Shown: in pieces, positions 44,711-56,961 of the stretch | Layout: the number at the start of each line of letters is the position of its first letter | How positions within the stretch are numbered: position 1 is the stretch's first letter | Origin: Dipteris shenzhenensis | Taxonomy: Eukaryota > Polypodiophyta > Polypodiopsida > Gleicheniales | DNA length: 64,000 nt | Assembly (NCBI GenBank): GCA_047967505.1 | Contig: CM106541.1 | Strand: one strand, 5' to 3' | Notes under the pieces: generated by a model | Told to the model about the DNA's origin: nothing | Database searches by the model: none | Seen by the model: the letters and a program-made list of their open reading frames with translations, nothing else | Translations under genes and position numbers: made by a program

Positions 44711-45580
44711 AGTAGCAAGCTAAGAGTGTCCACTTTTTGTTCACTCCCCAATCCTTAAGAGATGGAAAAACAAGCTTTTTAGCACACAAAAATGCAAATC
44801 TCACCTACTTCCTTATGGATCTAGTCTTTGAAGTCTTCAGACACAACATCACACATGCTATTTGTGTCACGCAGCATGGTTCCAGGGCGGTCACACCTTT
44901 GTCACGAATAGAGAGTGTCATATTAAATTCTGAATTTCTCACTCATTTTAGATTAAATATTATTGAAACTTTGTAGGTGGTCTCTTTACATTATGTAGAG
45001 CTTAACTTGATTTATTGGTAATTATTTGAATGATTCATCTAATTATAAATAATTATTTATAATAAATAAAGTCATAAAATACATGCATTTTAGTAGCACA
45101 CCACATTTTTTTAGTATTTTGAATAATTCAGCAAATCCAATTCGGTGGAAGGTTAGTAGGCACATAAGGGTGTGTGGTTCAATCATCAAATCCCAAATCC
45201 AACGGTTAGATTTAGGAAGATTGAAGTTTAATTTTTACTTTTACTCCTGAGAGGATCAACAAAGAATATTAAAAATAAATCTACTAATTCTCAAACATGA
45301 CCAAACACTTCAAAAATGCCAATATTTTTAGTCCTCCACATGATGAATAAGAGGAAAAAATTTTGGTTAAATTTGAGTAAGGGAAATGTACAATATGGCC
45401 TCCAAGAGTGAAATCTCCCTTTTGTGGGGGAAAAAGGGCCACCCAAGGCTAATACCAAGACAAGGTAGGCTTGGTATTAGGTTTGGTGAGGTAGGCTAGG
45501 AGCATCACTGACCCTAGTGGCAAGCCTTTGGAGTGTGCATGCTGCCCATGTGGAAGGCTGAGTCATCTATTTTTTACTTG
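44711..45580. other. No gene seen
   Basis: AT-rich sequence after the satellite. A plus-strand frame at 44737-44976 has no recognisable motif. Nothing else is supported. Confidence 0.4.
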
Positions 45581-45584
45581 CCAC

Positions 45585-45975
45585 CATGCCACGTTGTTAG
45601 ACCGCATGGTGCCATGTCATCAAGGAGATGTGACATCACTCGTTGCCATGTCACCTTAGATTGCCACACGTGCTACCACATCAGCCACATGTGCCACCTC
45701 ATCATTCCACATCATAGGAACTCATGGAGCCATGTCATCACACCGTACCACCTTGGCATACCTCGTCAACATTACCACATCACCAATCCCTCCACCTCAA
45801 TTGGCCATGTCAATCTACCACCTCATGAATGCCTACTCATCATACCACATCACATTTCCATGTCATGGAAGAGCCTCATATATTCCACACCATATTGCCA
45901 CATCATCACCATGCATGGTGCCACATCAGCCACATGTATACACATCATGATGATGGTGAGCCACATTATCAATAT
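45585..45975 (-). repeat. GATGTGGC minisatellite, opposite orientation
   Basis: Irregular copies of CCACATCA / CCATGTCATC (reverse complement TGATGTGG / GATGACATGG), for example CACATCAGCCACATGTGCCA. It matches the motif in the copia leader at 39485-40030 but is inverted and lies outside the element. Confidence 0.7.
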
Positions 45976-45980
45976 GCATG

Positions 45981-46134
45981 GTAAGTTATACATGCATGTG
46001 ATTTGAGTGCATGAGGCATAGAATACCACGATCGAGGTTTATGACCATGATCTGCATGTAAGTTATACATGCATGTGATTTGAGTGCATGAGGCATAGAA
46101 TACCATGATCGAGCTTTATGACCACGATTGAGGT
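45981..46134 (+). repeat. Two tandem 77-bp units
   Basis: GTAAGTTATACATGCATGTG begins at 45981 and again at 46058, with the rest of the unit (ATTTGAGTGCATGAGGCATA, GAATACCACGATCGAG) repeated nearly exactly. Confidence 0.85.
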
Positions 46135-46140
46135 ATTTGG

Positions 46141-46320
46141 AGGTATTTGGAAGTGCAAAATAATCAAATTGTCATGGTTTATGACCACGATCGAGGTATT
46201 TGGAGGTATCCAAAAGTGGCAAAATAATCAAATTGCCATGGTTTATGACCATGATCGAGGTATTTGGAGATATTTGGAAGTGGCAAAATAATCAAATTAT
46301 CATGGTTTATCACATAGGTT
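46141..46320 (+). repeat. Three tandem 64-bp units
   Basis: TAATCAAATT recurs at 46161, 46225 and 46289. Units contain CATGGTTTATGACCACGATC and GAGGTATTTGGAGGTATTTGG. The central GGTTTATGACCA..GATCGAG part is shared with the preceding 77-bp units. Confidence 0.85.
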
Positions 46321-46688
46321 ATTCTCAAATTACATTAATGAAAATATTAATCAAGATAGGCACATATGTTATGTGAATATTAAACTGAAATAAAATCAAA
46401 CGATGCAAATATTCAAAATTAACATTGGATTCCATGTATATATAATATGATTAAAATCAACTTATTTGAGTAGACCAAAAAAATTAGTTTCAAAACAAAA
46501 TCAAACGAAATTTTAGTAGCCAATTATTTTCAATCTCAGCACCTTCTCCACCAATAATAATCAAGAGCAATCCAGTGGATGAGTTCAGGCTCTCTATAAG
46601 ACACCACGTTTTGGTTCATTTCACCCATTCTTAGCCATTCTTGCCTCCCCATCACTTTGTCACACCTTCCATCCTACTTTCATTGAGA
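46321..46688. other. No gene seen
   Basis: AT-rich sequence with no repeat or coding signal that I can support. It leads up to the ATG at 46689. Confidence 0.4.
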
Positions 46689-48235
46689 ATGGGTTCTCAA
46701 AGCCATAGAGCTAGTAGACGTGAAAGATATAGGAACCCCCCCCCCCAAATTTCATTGAGAGGAGCGCAAGCAAAAGGCTCGTGAGCGCAAGAGAGCCTCT
46801 AGAGCTAGAGCTCGCACTGCCACCACCGATCCACCTCCACCTCTACATCCCACCTCCACCTCTACCCCCACCTCCACTCCCACCCCCACCTCCATTGTCC
46901 TCCCCTCCACATCCTCATCTGCTCCGGTACCTCCAACAGCCTCGGCCCTTCCCCTAGCCACCTACATTTTCCCCTCCACCTCTACCTCTTCCCCCTCCAC
47001 CCTCCCCCCTCCCCCTCCCCCCCTTCCCCTTGGCACCTCCCTTCCCCCCTCCACCCTACCATCTCCCATTGGTCCCCTTGCCCCACCTTGCAGCAGTAGT
47101 GTGCTTCACGACGTGACTTGCCGAAGTCCACTATCCGTCGTCGTACTAGCAAGATTGTGTAATCTTTTTTTAGTGACCTTATGCCAGCTTCATAGTATGC
47201 TCTTCTCACGTCCCTGATTGATCACCCTGACTTGGTAGAGTCTAGGAGGCTTGCTGGTCTTGGTGCACGTACAGATAGGGTTGTATGCAGCGAGGTCCTT
47301 AGCAGTGTTCGATGTTCCTATGCTTAATAGAAGCATAGAAACTCCAGTGATGCCTTGGCAGCACGTCATGCTATTGTGGCTACCATTACTAGACCTCATA
47401 TGATAGGCCATGCCCGTACTGCTTCACGTCTTCTCCAGATTGCACTGTGTACATTGTGAGTAAGCATGATTAGGAGGTAGAGTCTAGAGGATAGTGAGAC
47501 TGATGCTCTTTGGGCTTCGAGTGGTCGTGCACCTTGCAGCGATCGATTGTTGGATGATTCCACTAGGTCCTTCATACAACAATTTTGGAGGAGCATTGCA
47601 GAGCATCCCCGAGGTTCAAGAAAGCATTGTGGAAGCGAGTGTCACGCAGTGTGTACATTGAGCATGGTGCATGTTTTTTGGAGGGTACCTAGACTGAGTT
47701 GTACACTTAGTTTGTAGAGGCGCACCCGAGGTTCAGGATTGGGCAAAGGTCATTTGAGCGATGCAGGCCATGATTTGTGCGATGCTCTCAGGAGTGTGAC
47801 ACATGCTGTTGTCGCTACCATGTGGATTTTGGATTGATGTATGATGTATTCCATTCCCTTGATGGTCATAGGGGAGTGGTTCCTACTAGCCCTTGTGACT
47901 TCATTCATTCCATATTGTGTACACGAGATGGTGGTGCTTTATTCCACTCCCTTGATTGTGTGGGAGGTAGGTGTACTTTGTGTGCTGACTTTGCTGGAGT
48001 GCCACGAGTTGCACTAGATACTTGTGACGTGCAGATGGTTCGTTGGTAGCAGTATGAGTACAGTACCCTGACATTAGATGGTGGTGCATCGTCGAGGAGG
48101 TTACAGCTTGTGGGGAAGGAGACCCCACGTGTTGTATTCATTGACAGTTTTTGAGGGAAGCTATACTGCCACATACACCACTCGCACACTACAAAGTGGG
48201 AGGATCGTCAGTTCCGTGCGGATTGATCTGGATTA
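46689..48235 (+). pseudogene. Unrecognised Cys/His-rich, transposon-like protein (broken), copy 1
   Basis: From ATG 46689 the sequence reads MGSQSHRASRRERYRN. After a C-run frame disruption come basic residues (RERKRASRARARTATT) and a Pro/Ser/Thr-rich linker to about 47090. Conserved-looking pieces follow in changing frames: RRLAGLGARTDRVVCSEVL, ETDALWASSGRAPCSDRLL with STRSFIQQFWRSIAEHPRG, then CDTCCCRYHVDFGLMYDVF (47777-48049). CTRDGGALFHSLDCVGGRC and CTLCADF form a second Cys cluster. TTKWEDRQFRAD is near 48190. The Cys/His pattern suggests zinc binding. From memory it resembles uncharacterised transposase-like proteins of seed-free plants; this is unverified. Stops and frameshifts show it is not functional. 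Confidence 0.45.
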
Positions 48236-49245
48236 TTAAAAAATAGGTCAAGCAAAGCAAGCCTAAAATGCTCGATGCCTGTTTGATGAGGCAATTTATT
48301 TTTCCTAGATCTTTGATGACGATGTTGGCAAAGGTAGCCATTCATCTAATGCATGTAACCCACCTAGTGAGGCTAGTGGTTCTATGTTTCAAGGGTAAAG
48401 GTCTTCTTCTAAGCAAAAGAAACAATGTTTCTCTTATGGAGCCTTCTTGTAATCCAAATACTTCTAAAAGCAAGGTGGTCCCTTAGGTTTCTTAACGGCT
48501 ATACATACTATCTAGGTGTTACCACTTGAGACTTCCAAGACGCTTTAAGATATTAATGTTTGTCATGCTGATGCCTCCCATGAGTGCTATGTCACTACAT
48601 CTATGTGGCTTTCTACCTTCGAGCTTCATGATTTGGTTCACATGTGTAATACTGTATATGGAAAAAAGATGAGAGTTATAGTAGCTAGAGAATACCATGA
48701 TATTGGCTTTCTCTATTTTTTGAGAAGATTTTTGTATTGAGTTTATATTTTTTGGAAATAACTACACAGTTGTATGAAGAACCATGATTACAGGAAATGA
48801 TGACAAGAACTTTGCGAGCAAATTGATGATTGGATGACCCATGGAGTTTAGATGTGGACCTTGGATCTTGCACTGGCACATGGAATGGATGATGGAGGGA
48901 GTGGTCACTACAGCATTGAAGAAGGACTAGTGCTTTCCTAAAAGACTATAGGTAAGGAGTGCTTCGCACGACCACAGACCAAAAGAGTGGGCCACAAGGA
49001 AAGAGAATTAAAGGGATGGCTCCCATTAGTGGTAGAAAAAGATCCAATCAATGAACAAAGTTTTGCATGGAAAGCAAGGGACTCGAAGTGAAAGAAGTGA
49101 AGACCTAGCTTCCAGTTGATCATCCATAAGTAGAGGTGGCCATCTCAGTTCAACCTATCTTTGTGCTCGTCTTAGATTGAAGAAAGCATATCAATATGCT
49201 TTCTCGAGCTTCTGGCTCATTCCATCTCACGGTGGGAGCTCCTGT
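46922..49245 (+). repeat. 2.32-kb direct tandem duplication, unit 1
   Basis: Starts at CTCCGGTACCTCCAACAGCC and ends after GGTGGGAGCTCC. Equivalent features in unit 2 lie 2323-2324 bp further on (for example 47777 and 50101; 48268 and 50592; 48938 and 51261). Sequence identity is high: sample comparison of 120 bases at 47761 found five differences. It contains most of the Cys/His-rich gene and about 1 kb of unassigned downstream sequence. Confidence 0.9.
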
Positions 49246-50560
49246 ACCTCCAACAGCCTCGGCCCTTCCCCTAGCCACCTACATTTTTACCTCCACCTCT
49301 ACCTCTTCCCTCTCCACCCTCCCCCCTCCCCCTCCCCCTCCCCCCCTTCCCCTTGGCGCCTCCCCTCCCCCCTCCACCCTACCATCTCCCATTGATCCCC
49401 TTGCCCCACCTTGCAGCAGTAGTGTTGCTTCACGACGTGACTTGCCGAAGTCCACTATCCGTCGTCGTACTAGCAAGATTGTGTAATCTTTTTTTAGTGA
49501 CCTTATGCCAGCTTCATAGTCTACTCTTCTCACATCCCTAATTGATCACCTTGACTTGGTAGAGTGTAGGAGGCTTGCTGGTCATGGTGCATGTAGAGAT
49601 AGGGTTGTATGCAATGAGGTCCTTAGCGGTGTTCGATGTTCCTATGCTTAATAGAAGCATAGGAGCTCTAGTGATGCCTTGGCAACATGTCATGCTATTG
49701 TGGCTACCATTAGTAGACCTCATATGATAGGCCATGTCCATACTACTTCACGTCTTCTTCATATTGCACCATGTACATTGCGAGTAGGCATGATTAGGAG
49801 GCAGAGTCTAGAGGATAGTGAGATTGATGCTCTTTGGGCTTCGAGTGGTCGTGCACCTTGCAGCAATCGATTGTTGGATGATTCCACTAGGTCCTTCATA
49901 CAACAATTTTGGAGGAGCATTGCAGAGCATCCCCGATGTTCAAGAAGGCATTGTGGAAGAGAGTGTCACGTGGTGTGTACATTGAGCATGGTGCATGTTT
50001 TTTGGAGGGTACCTAGACTGAGTTGTACACTTAGTTTGTAGAGGCGCACCCGAGGTTCAGGATTGGGCAAAGGTCATTTGAGTGATGCAAGCCATGATTT
50101 GTGCGATGCTCTCAGGAGCGTGACACGTGCTATTGTCACTACCATGTGGATTTTGGATTGATGTATGATGTATTCCATTCCCTTGATGGTCATAGGGGAG
50201 TGGTTCCTACTAGCCCTTGTGACTTCATTCATTCCATATTGTGTACACGAGATGGTGGTGCTTTATTCCACTCCCTTGATTGTGTGGGAGGCTGGTGTAC
50301 TTTGTGTGCTGACTTTGCTAGAGTGCCATGAGTTGCACTAGATACTTGTGATGTGCAGATTGTTCGTTGGTAGCAGTATGAGTATAGTACCCTGACATTA
50401 GATGGTGGTGCATAGTCGAGGAGGTTATAGCTTGTGGGGAAGGAGACATCACGTGTTGTATTCATTGACAGTTTTTGAGGGAAGCTATACCGCCACATAC
50501 ACCACTCGCACACTACAAAGTGGGAGGATCGTCAGTTCCGTGCAGATTGATCTGGATTAT
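49246..50560 (+). pseudogene. Unrecognised Cys/His-rich protein, copy 2 (N-terminus missing)
   Basis: Same pieces as copy 1: LTSLIDHLDLVECRRLAGHG, SLEDSEIDALWASSGRAPC (49679-50041, open for 120 residues), and DTCYCHYHVDFGLMYDVFH (50101-50331). The cluster has CYCHYH in place of CCCRYH in copy 1, so one cysteine has changed. Stops interrupt it between pieces. With no start region and no promoter it is a passenger of the duplication. Confidence 0.45.
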
Positions 50561-51569
50561 TAAAAAATAGGTCAAGCAAAGCAAGCCTAAAATGCTCAAT
50601 GCCTGTTTGATGAGGCAATTTATTTTTCCTAGATCTTTGATGACAATGTTGGCAAAGGTAGCCATTCATCTAATGCATGTAACCCACCTAGTGAGGCTAG
50701 TGGTTCTATGTTTCAAGGGTAAAGGTCTTCTTCTAAGCAAAAGAAACAATGTTTCTCTTATGGAGCCTTCTTGTAATCCAAAGACTTCTAAAAGCGAGGT
50801 GGTCCTTTAGGTTTCTTAACGGCTATACATACTATCTAGGTGTTACCCCTTGAGACTTCCAAGACGCTTTAAGATATTAATGTTTGTCATGCCGATGCCT
50901 CCCATGATGCTATGTCACTACATCTATGTGGCTTTCTAGCTTCAAGCTTCATGATTTGGTTCACATGTGTAATATTGTATATGGAAAAAAGATGAGAGTT
51001 ATAGTAGCTAGAGAATACCATTATATTGGCTTTCTCTATTTTGTGAGAAGATTTTTGTATTGAGTTTATATTTTTTGGAAATAACTATGCACTTGTATGA
51101 AGAACCCTGTTTACAAGAAATGATGACAAGAACTTTGCGAGCAAATTGATGATTGGATGACCCATGGAGTTTAGATGTGGACCTTGGATCTTGCACTGGC
51201 ACATGGAATGGATGATGGAGGGAGTGGTCACTACAGCATTGAAGAAGGACTAGTGCTTTCCTAAAAGACTATAGGTAAGGAGTGCTTCGCACAACCACAG
51301 ACCAAAAGAGTGGGCCACAAGGAAAGAGAATTAAAGGGATGACTCCCATTAGTGGTAGAAAAAGATCCAATCAATGAACAAAGTTTTGCATGGAAAGCAA
51401 GGGACTCGAAGTGAAAGAAGTGAAGACCTAGCTTCCAGTTGATCATGCATAAGTAGAGGTGGCCATCTCATTTCAACTTATCTTCGTGCTCATCTTAGAT
51501 TGAAGAAAGCAGATCAATATGCTTTCTCGATCTTCTGGCTCATTCCAATTCATGGTGGGAGCTTCCCCA
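49246..51569 (+). repeat. 2.32-kb direct tandem duplication, unit 2
   Basis: Begins at CCTGTACCTCCAACAGCCTC and runs to about 51565, where GGTGGGAGCTTCCCC leaves the repeat. It lacks the N-terminal ATG region at 46689-46921, so the duplication started inside the gene. Confidence 0.9.
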
Positions 51570-51582
51570 TAGGGAATGGTTC

Positions 51583-52718
51583 TCCACTTATGACAGTGGA
51601 AAGACAGGTTGTGTGCATCTTGGAAATGACTATGCATGTGACATAGTGGGAGCAGGTGACATAAAGTTTTCTTTTGCAAATGGGTCTACATTTGTTTTGA
51701 AACATGTGAGACATGTGCCTAAGCTGACCAAGAGTCTTATTTCAGTGGGTCAGCTAGATGATGCTGGTTTTCACACCACTTTTGGCTTTCAGAGTTGGAA
51801 AATTCAGAAGGGCTCTATGCTTTTGGCCAGGGGTGCCAAGTGTGGGACTTTGTATCCCTTACATGTATCAGGGGTATTTGATCATGTTGTTGCAATAACC
51901 GAGCAGCCAAGCACTTCTTTGTGGCATTGCAGGTTGGGGCACATGAGCCAGAATGGAATGAAACTCTTATGCCGTTTGGGTTATGTACCGCATTTGAGTT
52001 TCTCTGATTTTGAATTTTGTGAGCATTGTCTCTATGGGAAGCAGACTAAATCAGCCCATAAAAAAAGGGGAAGGAAAGAGTTTGAAAAGCTCGATTTGGT
52101 GCATTCAGATGTATGTGGTCCCATGCCTACACGGTCATTAGGCGGGGCTGAATACTATGTGACATTCATTGATGATGCAACTAGGAAAGTGTGGGCTTAT
52201 GCTATAGCTCGAAAGAGTGATGTGTTTCAGGTATTTCAGAAATGGCTGGGCTTGGTTGAGAATCAGTCAGGTAGAACGCTTAAATGCCTACGGACTGACA
52301 ATGGTGGAGAGTATCTCTCTCATGACTTTCAGCATTTCTGTGATAGACGTGGGATTAAGAGGGAGCTCACATCCCCTCGTACTCCAGAGCAAAATCCAGT
52401 TGCAGAAAAGATGAACCGTACCATTCAAGAAAGGTTGCAATGCATGCTTTCCAATGCAAGTCTTTCTGGTGGTTTCTGGGCTGAGGCAATGAAGACTGCA
52501 GTGCATGTGATCAATAGATCACCTAGTAAGAGTTTGGATGGTGGTATTCCTTAAGAGGCATGGAGTGGCAAGAAGCCCTCTTACTCTCATTTGCATATAT
52601 TTGGGTGTGAGGCATATGCACATGTGCCAAAAGAGCTTCGAAAGAAGCTAGATCCTAAATCTAGGAAATGCATCTTTCTAGGTTATGGTGAAAGTGGAGA
52701 GATGGGCTATTGTCTCTG
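51583..52718 (+). pseudogene. Copia gag-pol fragment (protease-like to integrase)
   Basis: Closely similar to 57867-59000 of the larger copia copy. Starts within the protease-like region (DSGKTGCVHLGNDYACDIVG), continues with the integrase zinc motif (LWHCRLGHM, CEHCLYGKQTK). The core follows with HSDVCG, DNGGEYLSHDF and PVAEKMNRTIQER. A TAA (about 52552) interrupts it where the other copy has GAA. It ends abruptly after YCLW at 52718, where unrelated AT-rich sequence starts. Both edges lack LTRs, so it is a fragment carried in by other means. Confidence 0.9.
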
Positions 52719-53350
52719 GGCATATAATGATAGCTATAATTGCTATTATAATTCTTTGGTTCAATACAAAACTTGGGTCTTATGGCGTCATGTCTTTTTT
52801 CTATTTATTAAAAGTTTTAAAAATTTTGTGCATATTGCGAGCGACAATGTTATTTACATGAAATATTTAAGCTAGAATTTCTAAAATAGGATTATTTCAA
52901 ATTCTTGTACGTTAGTGCAAAAGTATAGATTGAAAAAACAAGATTTTTATGTGAATATGATAGTGCCACAAAGTGAACTTTTGATTTGGGAAGAATATTT
53001 TCAGAAAGTAAAGTTTTGATTTGGGAAGGATATTTTCACAAAGTAAACTTTTCATTTGGGAAGGATTTTTGGGCTTCATCCAAAAACAACAGAAAAAGTC
53101 CAAAATTAATGAAATAGGTGTTATATGTATATTCTGAAATAAAGAAGCAAAAATGTGCAGAGGCATAAACCAAGATAATCTTGTCCATTTGGATCCAAAT
53201 GTAAACTTCATGGCCATGCCCACATCCTTTGCAATCTTGTCCTTGTACGATTACAATGTCCTTGAGTCACATTGTTGCAATCCATGTCTTGAAGTTGTGG
53301 TGGTCCAATGGTTTGCAGATGGCCATAGCTTGATGATGTCATTGGAGTGA
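52719..53350. other. AT-rich sequence with small repeats
   Basis: No gene is supported. There is a triplicated AAAGTAAACTTTTGATTTGGGAAG-like segment (about 52972-53065). GTCCAAAATTAATGAAATAG at about 53098 recurs in similar form at about 55351. Confidence 0.5.
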
Positions 53351-53351
53351 T

Positions 53352-53983
53352 CTATGTTGCATTATACCAATACACATTCTTCATTCGCAAGGAGGCCAAA
53401 TTCTCCCCGACATGCATTTGCTTACCTAAATCCTCATGAATCACAGTGAACTTGGCTATGAATGATTCAATTGGTTCCCACTCTCGAGGTTCGAAGTGAA
53501 AACATCTGCCACCATGAATAAGAGCTCTTAGAAACCAAACACAAAATTTCCAAACGGACTCATTACATTTACAGGTGAAAAAGGTACATAGATAGAAAGG
53601 CTCACAATGTGATGGTATCCTAGATTGATTGAATGATGGAGGAAGCCACATATCTCTTCCCATGTAAATATGTTGCACTTTTGTGAGCCATCCTTTCCAA
53701 ACTTGAACTTCAAGATGCACCCCTTCCACTCACGCAAGATGTCATCTCTCTTGCTCTTGGGAAGCTTATGTGGACCTTTGGCCGATCCTTTCATCACTAT
53801 CTAGTCATTTAAGCTATAGGTCCAAGGGATCCACTCATCCAATGCATTTTTGGTGTTGTGGAAGACATAAGAGGTCACAACATTGTGTGGTCTTGTAGCC
53901 TTTCTCCTCACCATGCTTGCAGAGGTTGCAACATCAAGAATGGGACTCCTACACAAGGCAATGCAGCTCCAACAGAGGCACAA
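53352..53983 (-). pseudogene. Unrecognised protein fragment
   Basis: Two overlapping minus-strand frames read like one protein with a frameshift. 53528-53797 gives KLPKSKRDDILREWKGCIL and KCNIFTWEEICGFLHHSIN. 53352-53729 gives FHFEPREWEPIESFIAKFT and VIHEDLGKQMHVGENL. A segment further upstream (VTSYVFHNTKNALDEWIPW, 53801-53983) may belong to it. No family is recognised. It directly adjoins a purine-rich repeat on the other strand. Confidence 0.35.
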
Positions 53984-54230
53984 AAGAGGGAGAAGGAGAG
54001 GGACATAGCAGCAGCAACAGAGGCATAGGAGAGGGACAGAGTAGCTCTAATAGAGGGATAAAAGAGGGAGAACGAGAGGGATAGAGCGGCAGCAATAGAG
54101 GCACAGGAGAGGGAGAAGGAGAGGGACAGAGAAATAGCAACAGAGGCACAGGAGAGGGAGAAGGAGAGGGACAGAGCAGCTCCAATAGAGGCACAAGAGA
54201 GGGAGAGTGAAGAGAGAGAGAGAGAGAAAG
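53955..54230 (+). repeat. 45-bp minisatellite with coding-like periodicity
   Basis: About five units of 45 bp (GAGGCACAGGAGAGGGAGAA, GGAGAGGGACAGAGCAGC). On the plus strand each unit reads EAQEREKERDRAAPI, a 15-residue charged repeat such as forms helices. TAG replaces CAG in one unit and AAA-type codons in another, so it is not open throughout. The long minus-strand Pro/Leu/Ser frame over it is an artefact. Confidence 0.75.
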
Positions 54231-56961
54231 AGGAGTTGTAGCAAGAAGGCTAGAGCAGGAGGGAGCACAGAAAGAGGGGGAAGAGGGAAAATGCGTGGAA
54301 TTTGGTCCAAATTTGAGTGATTTGGCAGGATGGACCAGAACAGTGGGGGGAAGAGGCCCTAGAAAAAGGGAGGGGAGAAGAAAAATTTGCCACAAGGGCC
54401 CTACCATCCCATTGAAGGTAGTTTTGGGCTCATGTGGGGGAGGTGCACCTGGTAGGAGGGTTAAACATGGGTTAAGAGGGGGGGGATGGTTTGGGTGTTC
54501 CCTAGTGTAAGGGGAGCAACTAATAGGGGCTCTCTGCAAGTTTTCCCACCCTCCACCTCAACATACCATTGCCCCACACCTTCTAGAACTCTCATTGGTA
54601 CACCTCAAATCACTCTCTAATCCCTTGAAATTAGGAAACACTAATTGGAGGCCCTTTTGAGACTCCAATTCTCCCCTAATGGCGTGTGGCTCATTATGGA
54701 AGATTTCCATCCTAGGAAGCGCAAGCCATTCAGAATAAACAAAGTGCTATATAGGAGAAAATTCATAATTCCTTACTTCTCTTCTGTAGTTTTAACTACA
54801 TCGATGATGATGAGATGAACTCAGCTCTTGAATGGGTTGAATGTAGGATTTCAAGAGAAAATAGATTTTCCTTCTAGTGAGAGGCTTATTGTAACTTTTG
54901 GTGTTTGTCAACACCTTTATAAATATTCTGAGAGTTTGCTATGTCCAATCGTAACTTTTGAAGGTGTTTCCTAAACACCATTATTAAGAGTGTTTACGAC
55001 TACCGAATCTTATTTTTTGGTGTAACTTATATGAGGCTTATTGTAACTTTTGGTGTTTGTCAACACCTTTATAAATATTGTGAGAGTTTCCTTAATACTG
55101 TAACTTTTGAAGGTGTTTGTTAACACCATTATAAATATTAAGAGAGTTTACAACTATTGAATCTTATTTTTTGGTGTAACTTATCTAAGGCTGCGTTAAA
55201 TTTTATAATTTTAGTTTCATCTCCTTTAAAAATATAAAAAAAATTGCTTGTTTTTATGTTTTCATTTGTGCTTTGAAGATTGGGTTTTTTCTTAAATTTT
55301 ATCCAAAAACTAGTCCAAAAGTATATGTAAAAATGAATTTGCACATTGATAAGTCCAAAATTAGTGAAATAAGTGTTTATAGAAGAAACCATAAAGAAGC
55401 TGAAGGTTTGAAGCAGCTAGATCCTAGAAAAGTTCATGTATAACACACAGATGGAGCTATTGAAGGTCCACTCAAGCTTTAACCGAGGAACCATAGCTTG
55501 AAGAGTTAAAGAGCAACTTGTGATAGTAAAATAGTAGTAAGCAAGCACAAGTACTTGTGCAACAAAGCTACTATAAGAACTAATTGATGGCTAGATTACT
55601 TGGAAGCCACTTTGAGCACGAATCATGAAAGAAAAGAAGGTGGAGCCATTGCAACCGACCAGCTGAGTTGTGACTGGATGTGACAAGACTACAGGAGCTT
55701 GTGATCAACTAAATAATAGCCATCTAACTTGGTGAAGGAAGAGCAAGCTTGACGTCTATTCAAATGTATGATTACCTATGGAGAAGAGCTTGCAATAGGC
55801 ATTGAAGAAAGGTGACCAAGAGCTATGAAGCCAACGAACAAGACTTTCCAAAAGAATTGTTTGATTACACTATACCACATCCTTTAGCATATCCATCCTT
55901 GGCGGGTGCTAAGAGATCCTCCAAATGCTTGTTGGGATTTCCACTCTCTTCAAACTCCTAGTAAGGATGTAACATGAATGCTTGATCCTACAAGTAATAG
56001 AAAAAATTCCAGCAAGAATCAAACTTTGCATACCGAGCACCGAGTTGGATGAACACCCATCGTACAAAATAGGCAACTTGCATTAGCAAGTAGTTGGTAA
56101 GCTTTAAAAATCAATGACAATGTACCAAAGGGAATTGAAACATTGATTCAAAGCACCGATTATACCATTAGTCTCCACAATCACCAATGCCTCTCTGGAC
56201 TCTTCCAGCGAGCCTCTAGTCACCTGCACGTATGAAGTTGTCAAAATTTCTATGCGGATTTGTGAGTGAGCAATTAGGGGCAAAAAAACTGATCATGTAC
56301 TATAATTCAATCTACACCAACATGCCAAGACCTCTCCAGCACTGAGCACAAGTCTTGTTGTATGTGGTAGCACTTGCCATTATAGATTCCCTTAAACATC
56401 CCATTTGCAGGAGAAGCAAGCGAGACCAAAACCACTAAGCATAAGCATTGCAATACACAATGTGGCTGGGTGCTCATTTGTGGTGTGCATAGGGTTGTAA
56501 TGGATGATTTATAGGCCATTTGGGTGCATTGCAATCCTTATTGGATGCGCTGATAGGCCCAGATTGCCTTGTGGGATGCTATTTTTATGGACGCTTTGCA
56601 CGTGGATGCTATTTTATGCTAAGGGATAGCTTTGACACATTGTAGGTCATGCACTGATAGTGTTATGCTCTCTTGGATGAGATATTATTGATGCATATGC
56701 CCATGGACGGTGTTTATGCTTGGGCCATTGGGCACCTATTGGCATTTTGGATTGCCAATGCAGTTGGCATTTTCTTTTGGGCCAGATTTGCTCATATGGA
56801 TGCATACTACATGCACATGAGTCAGCTGGATCTTTTGATGCTTTGAGATTTGAGTTTTGGTGACATTACTCTATTGTGGCATACACATTTGGGTGCACCT
56901 GGTATTTGGTGTGATTCTCTCTTGCAGGCACTAGCATTTGGGATTTTGCTTTATTTGCATT
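54231..56961. other. Long stretch without a gene
   Basis: No gene is supported in about 2.7 kb. It contains a duplicated unit at 54891-55032 and 55033-55186 (GAGGCTTATTGTAACTTTTG, period 142) and AT-rich sequence to 55400. The rest to 56960 is unassigned. I looked here for a 5' LTR and PBS of the following copia element and found none. Confidence 0.5.

Noticed and set aside
53949-54539. 196-residue minus-strand Pro/Leu/Ser protein
   Set aside because: It is the reverse shadow of the 45-bp repeat and purine-rich sequence; the plus strand gives the more coherent repeat reading.
56880-56961. Primer-binding site (CCTGGTATTTGGTG) for the copia element at 56962
   Set aside because: Only the first seven bases match the usual site, and no LTR end or partner LTR accompanies it.
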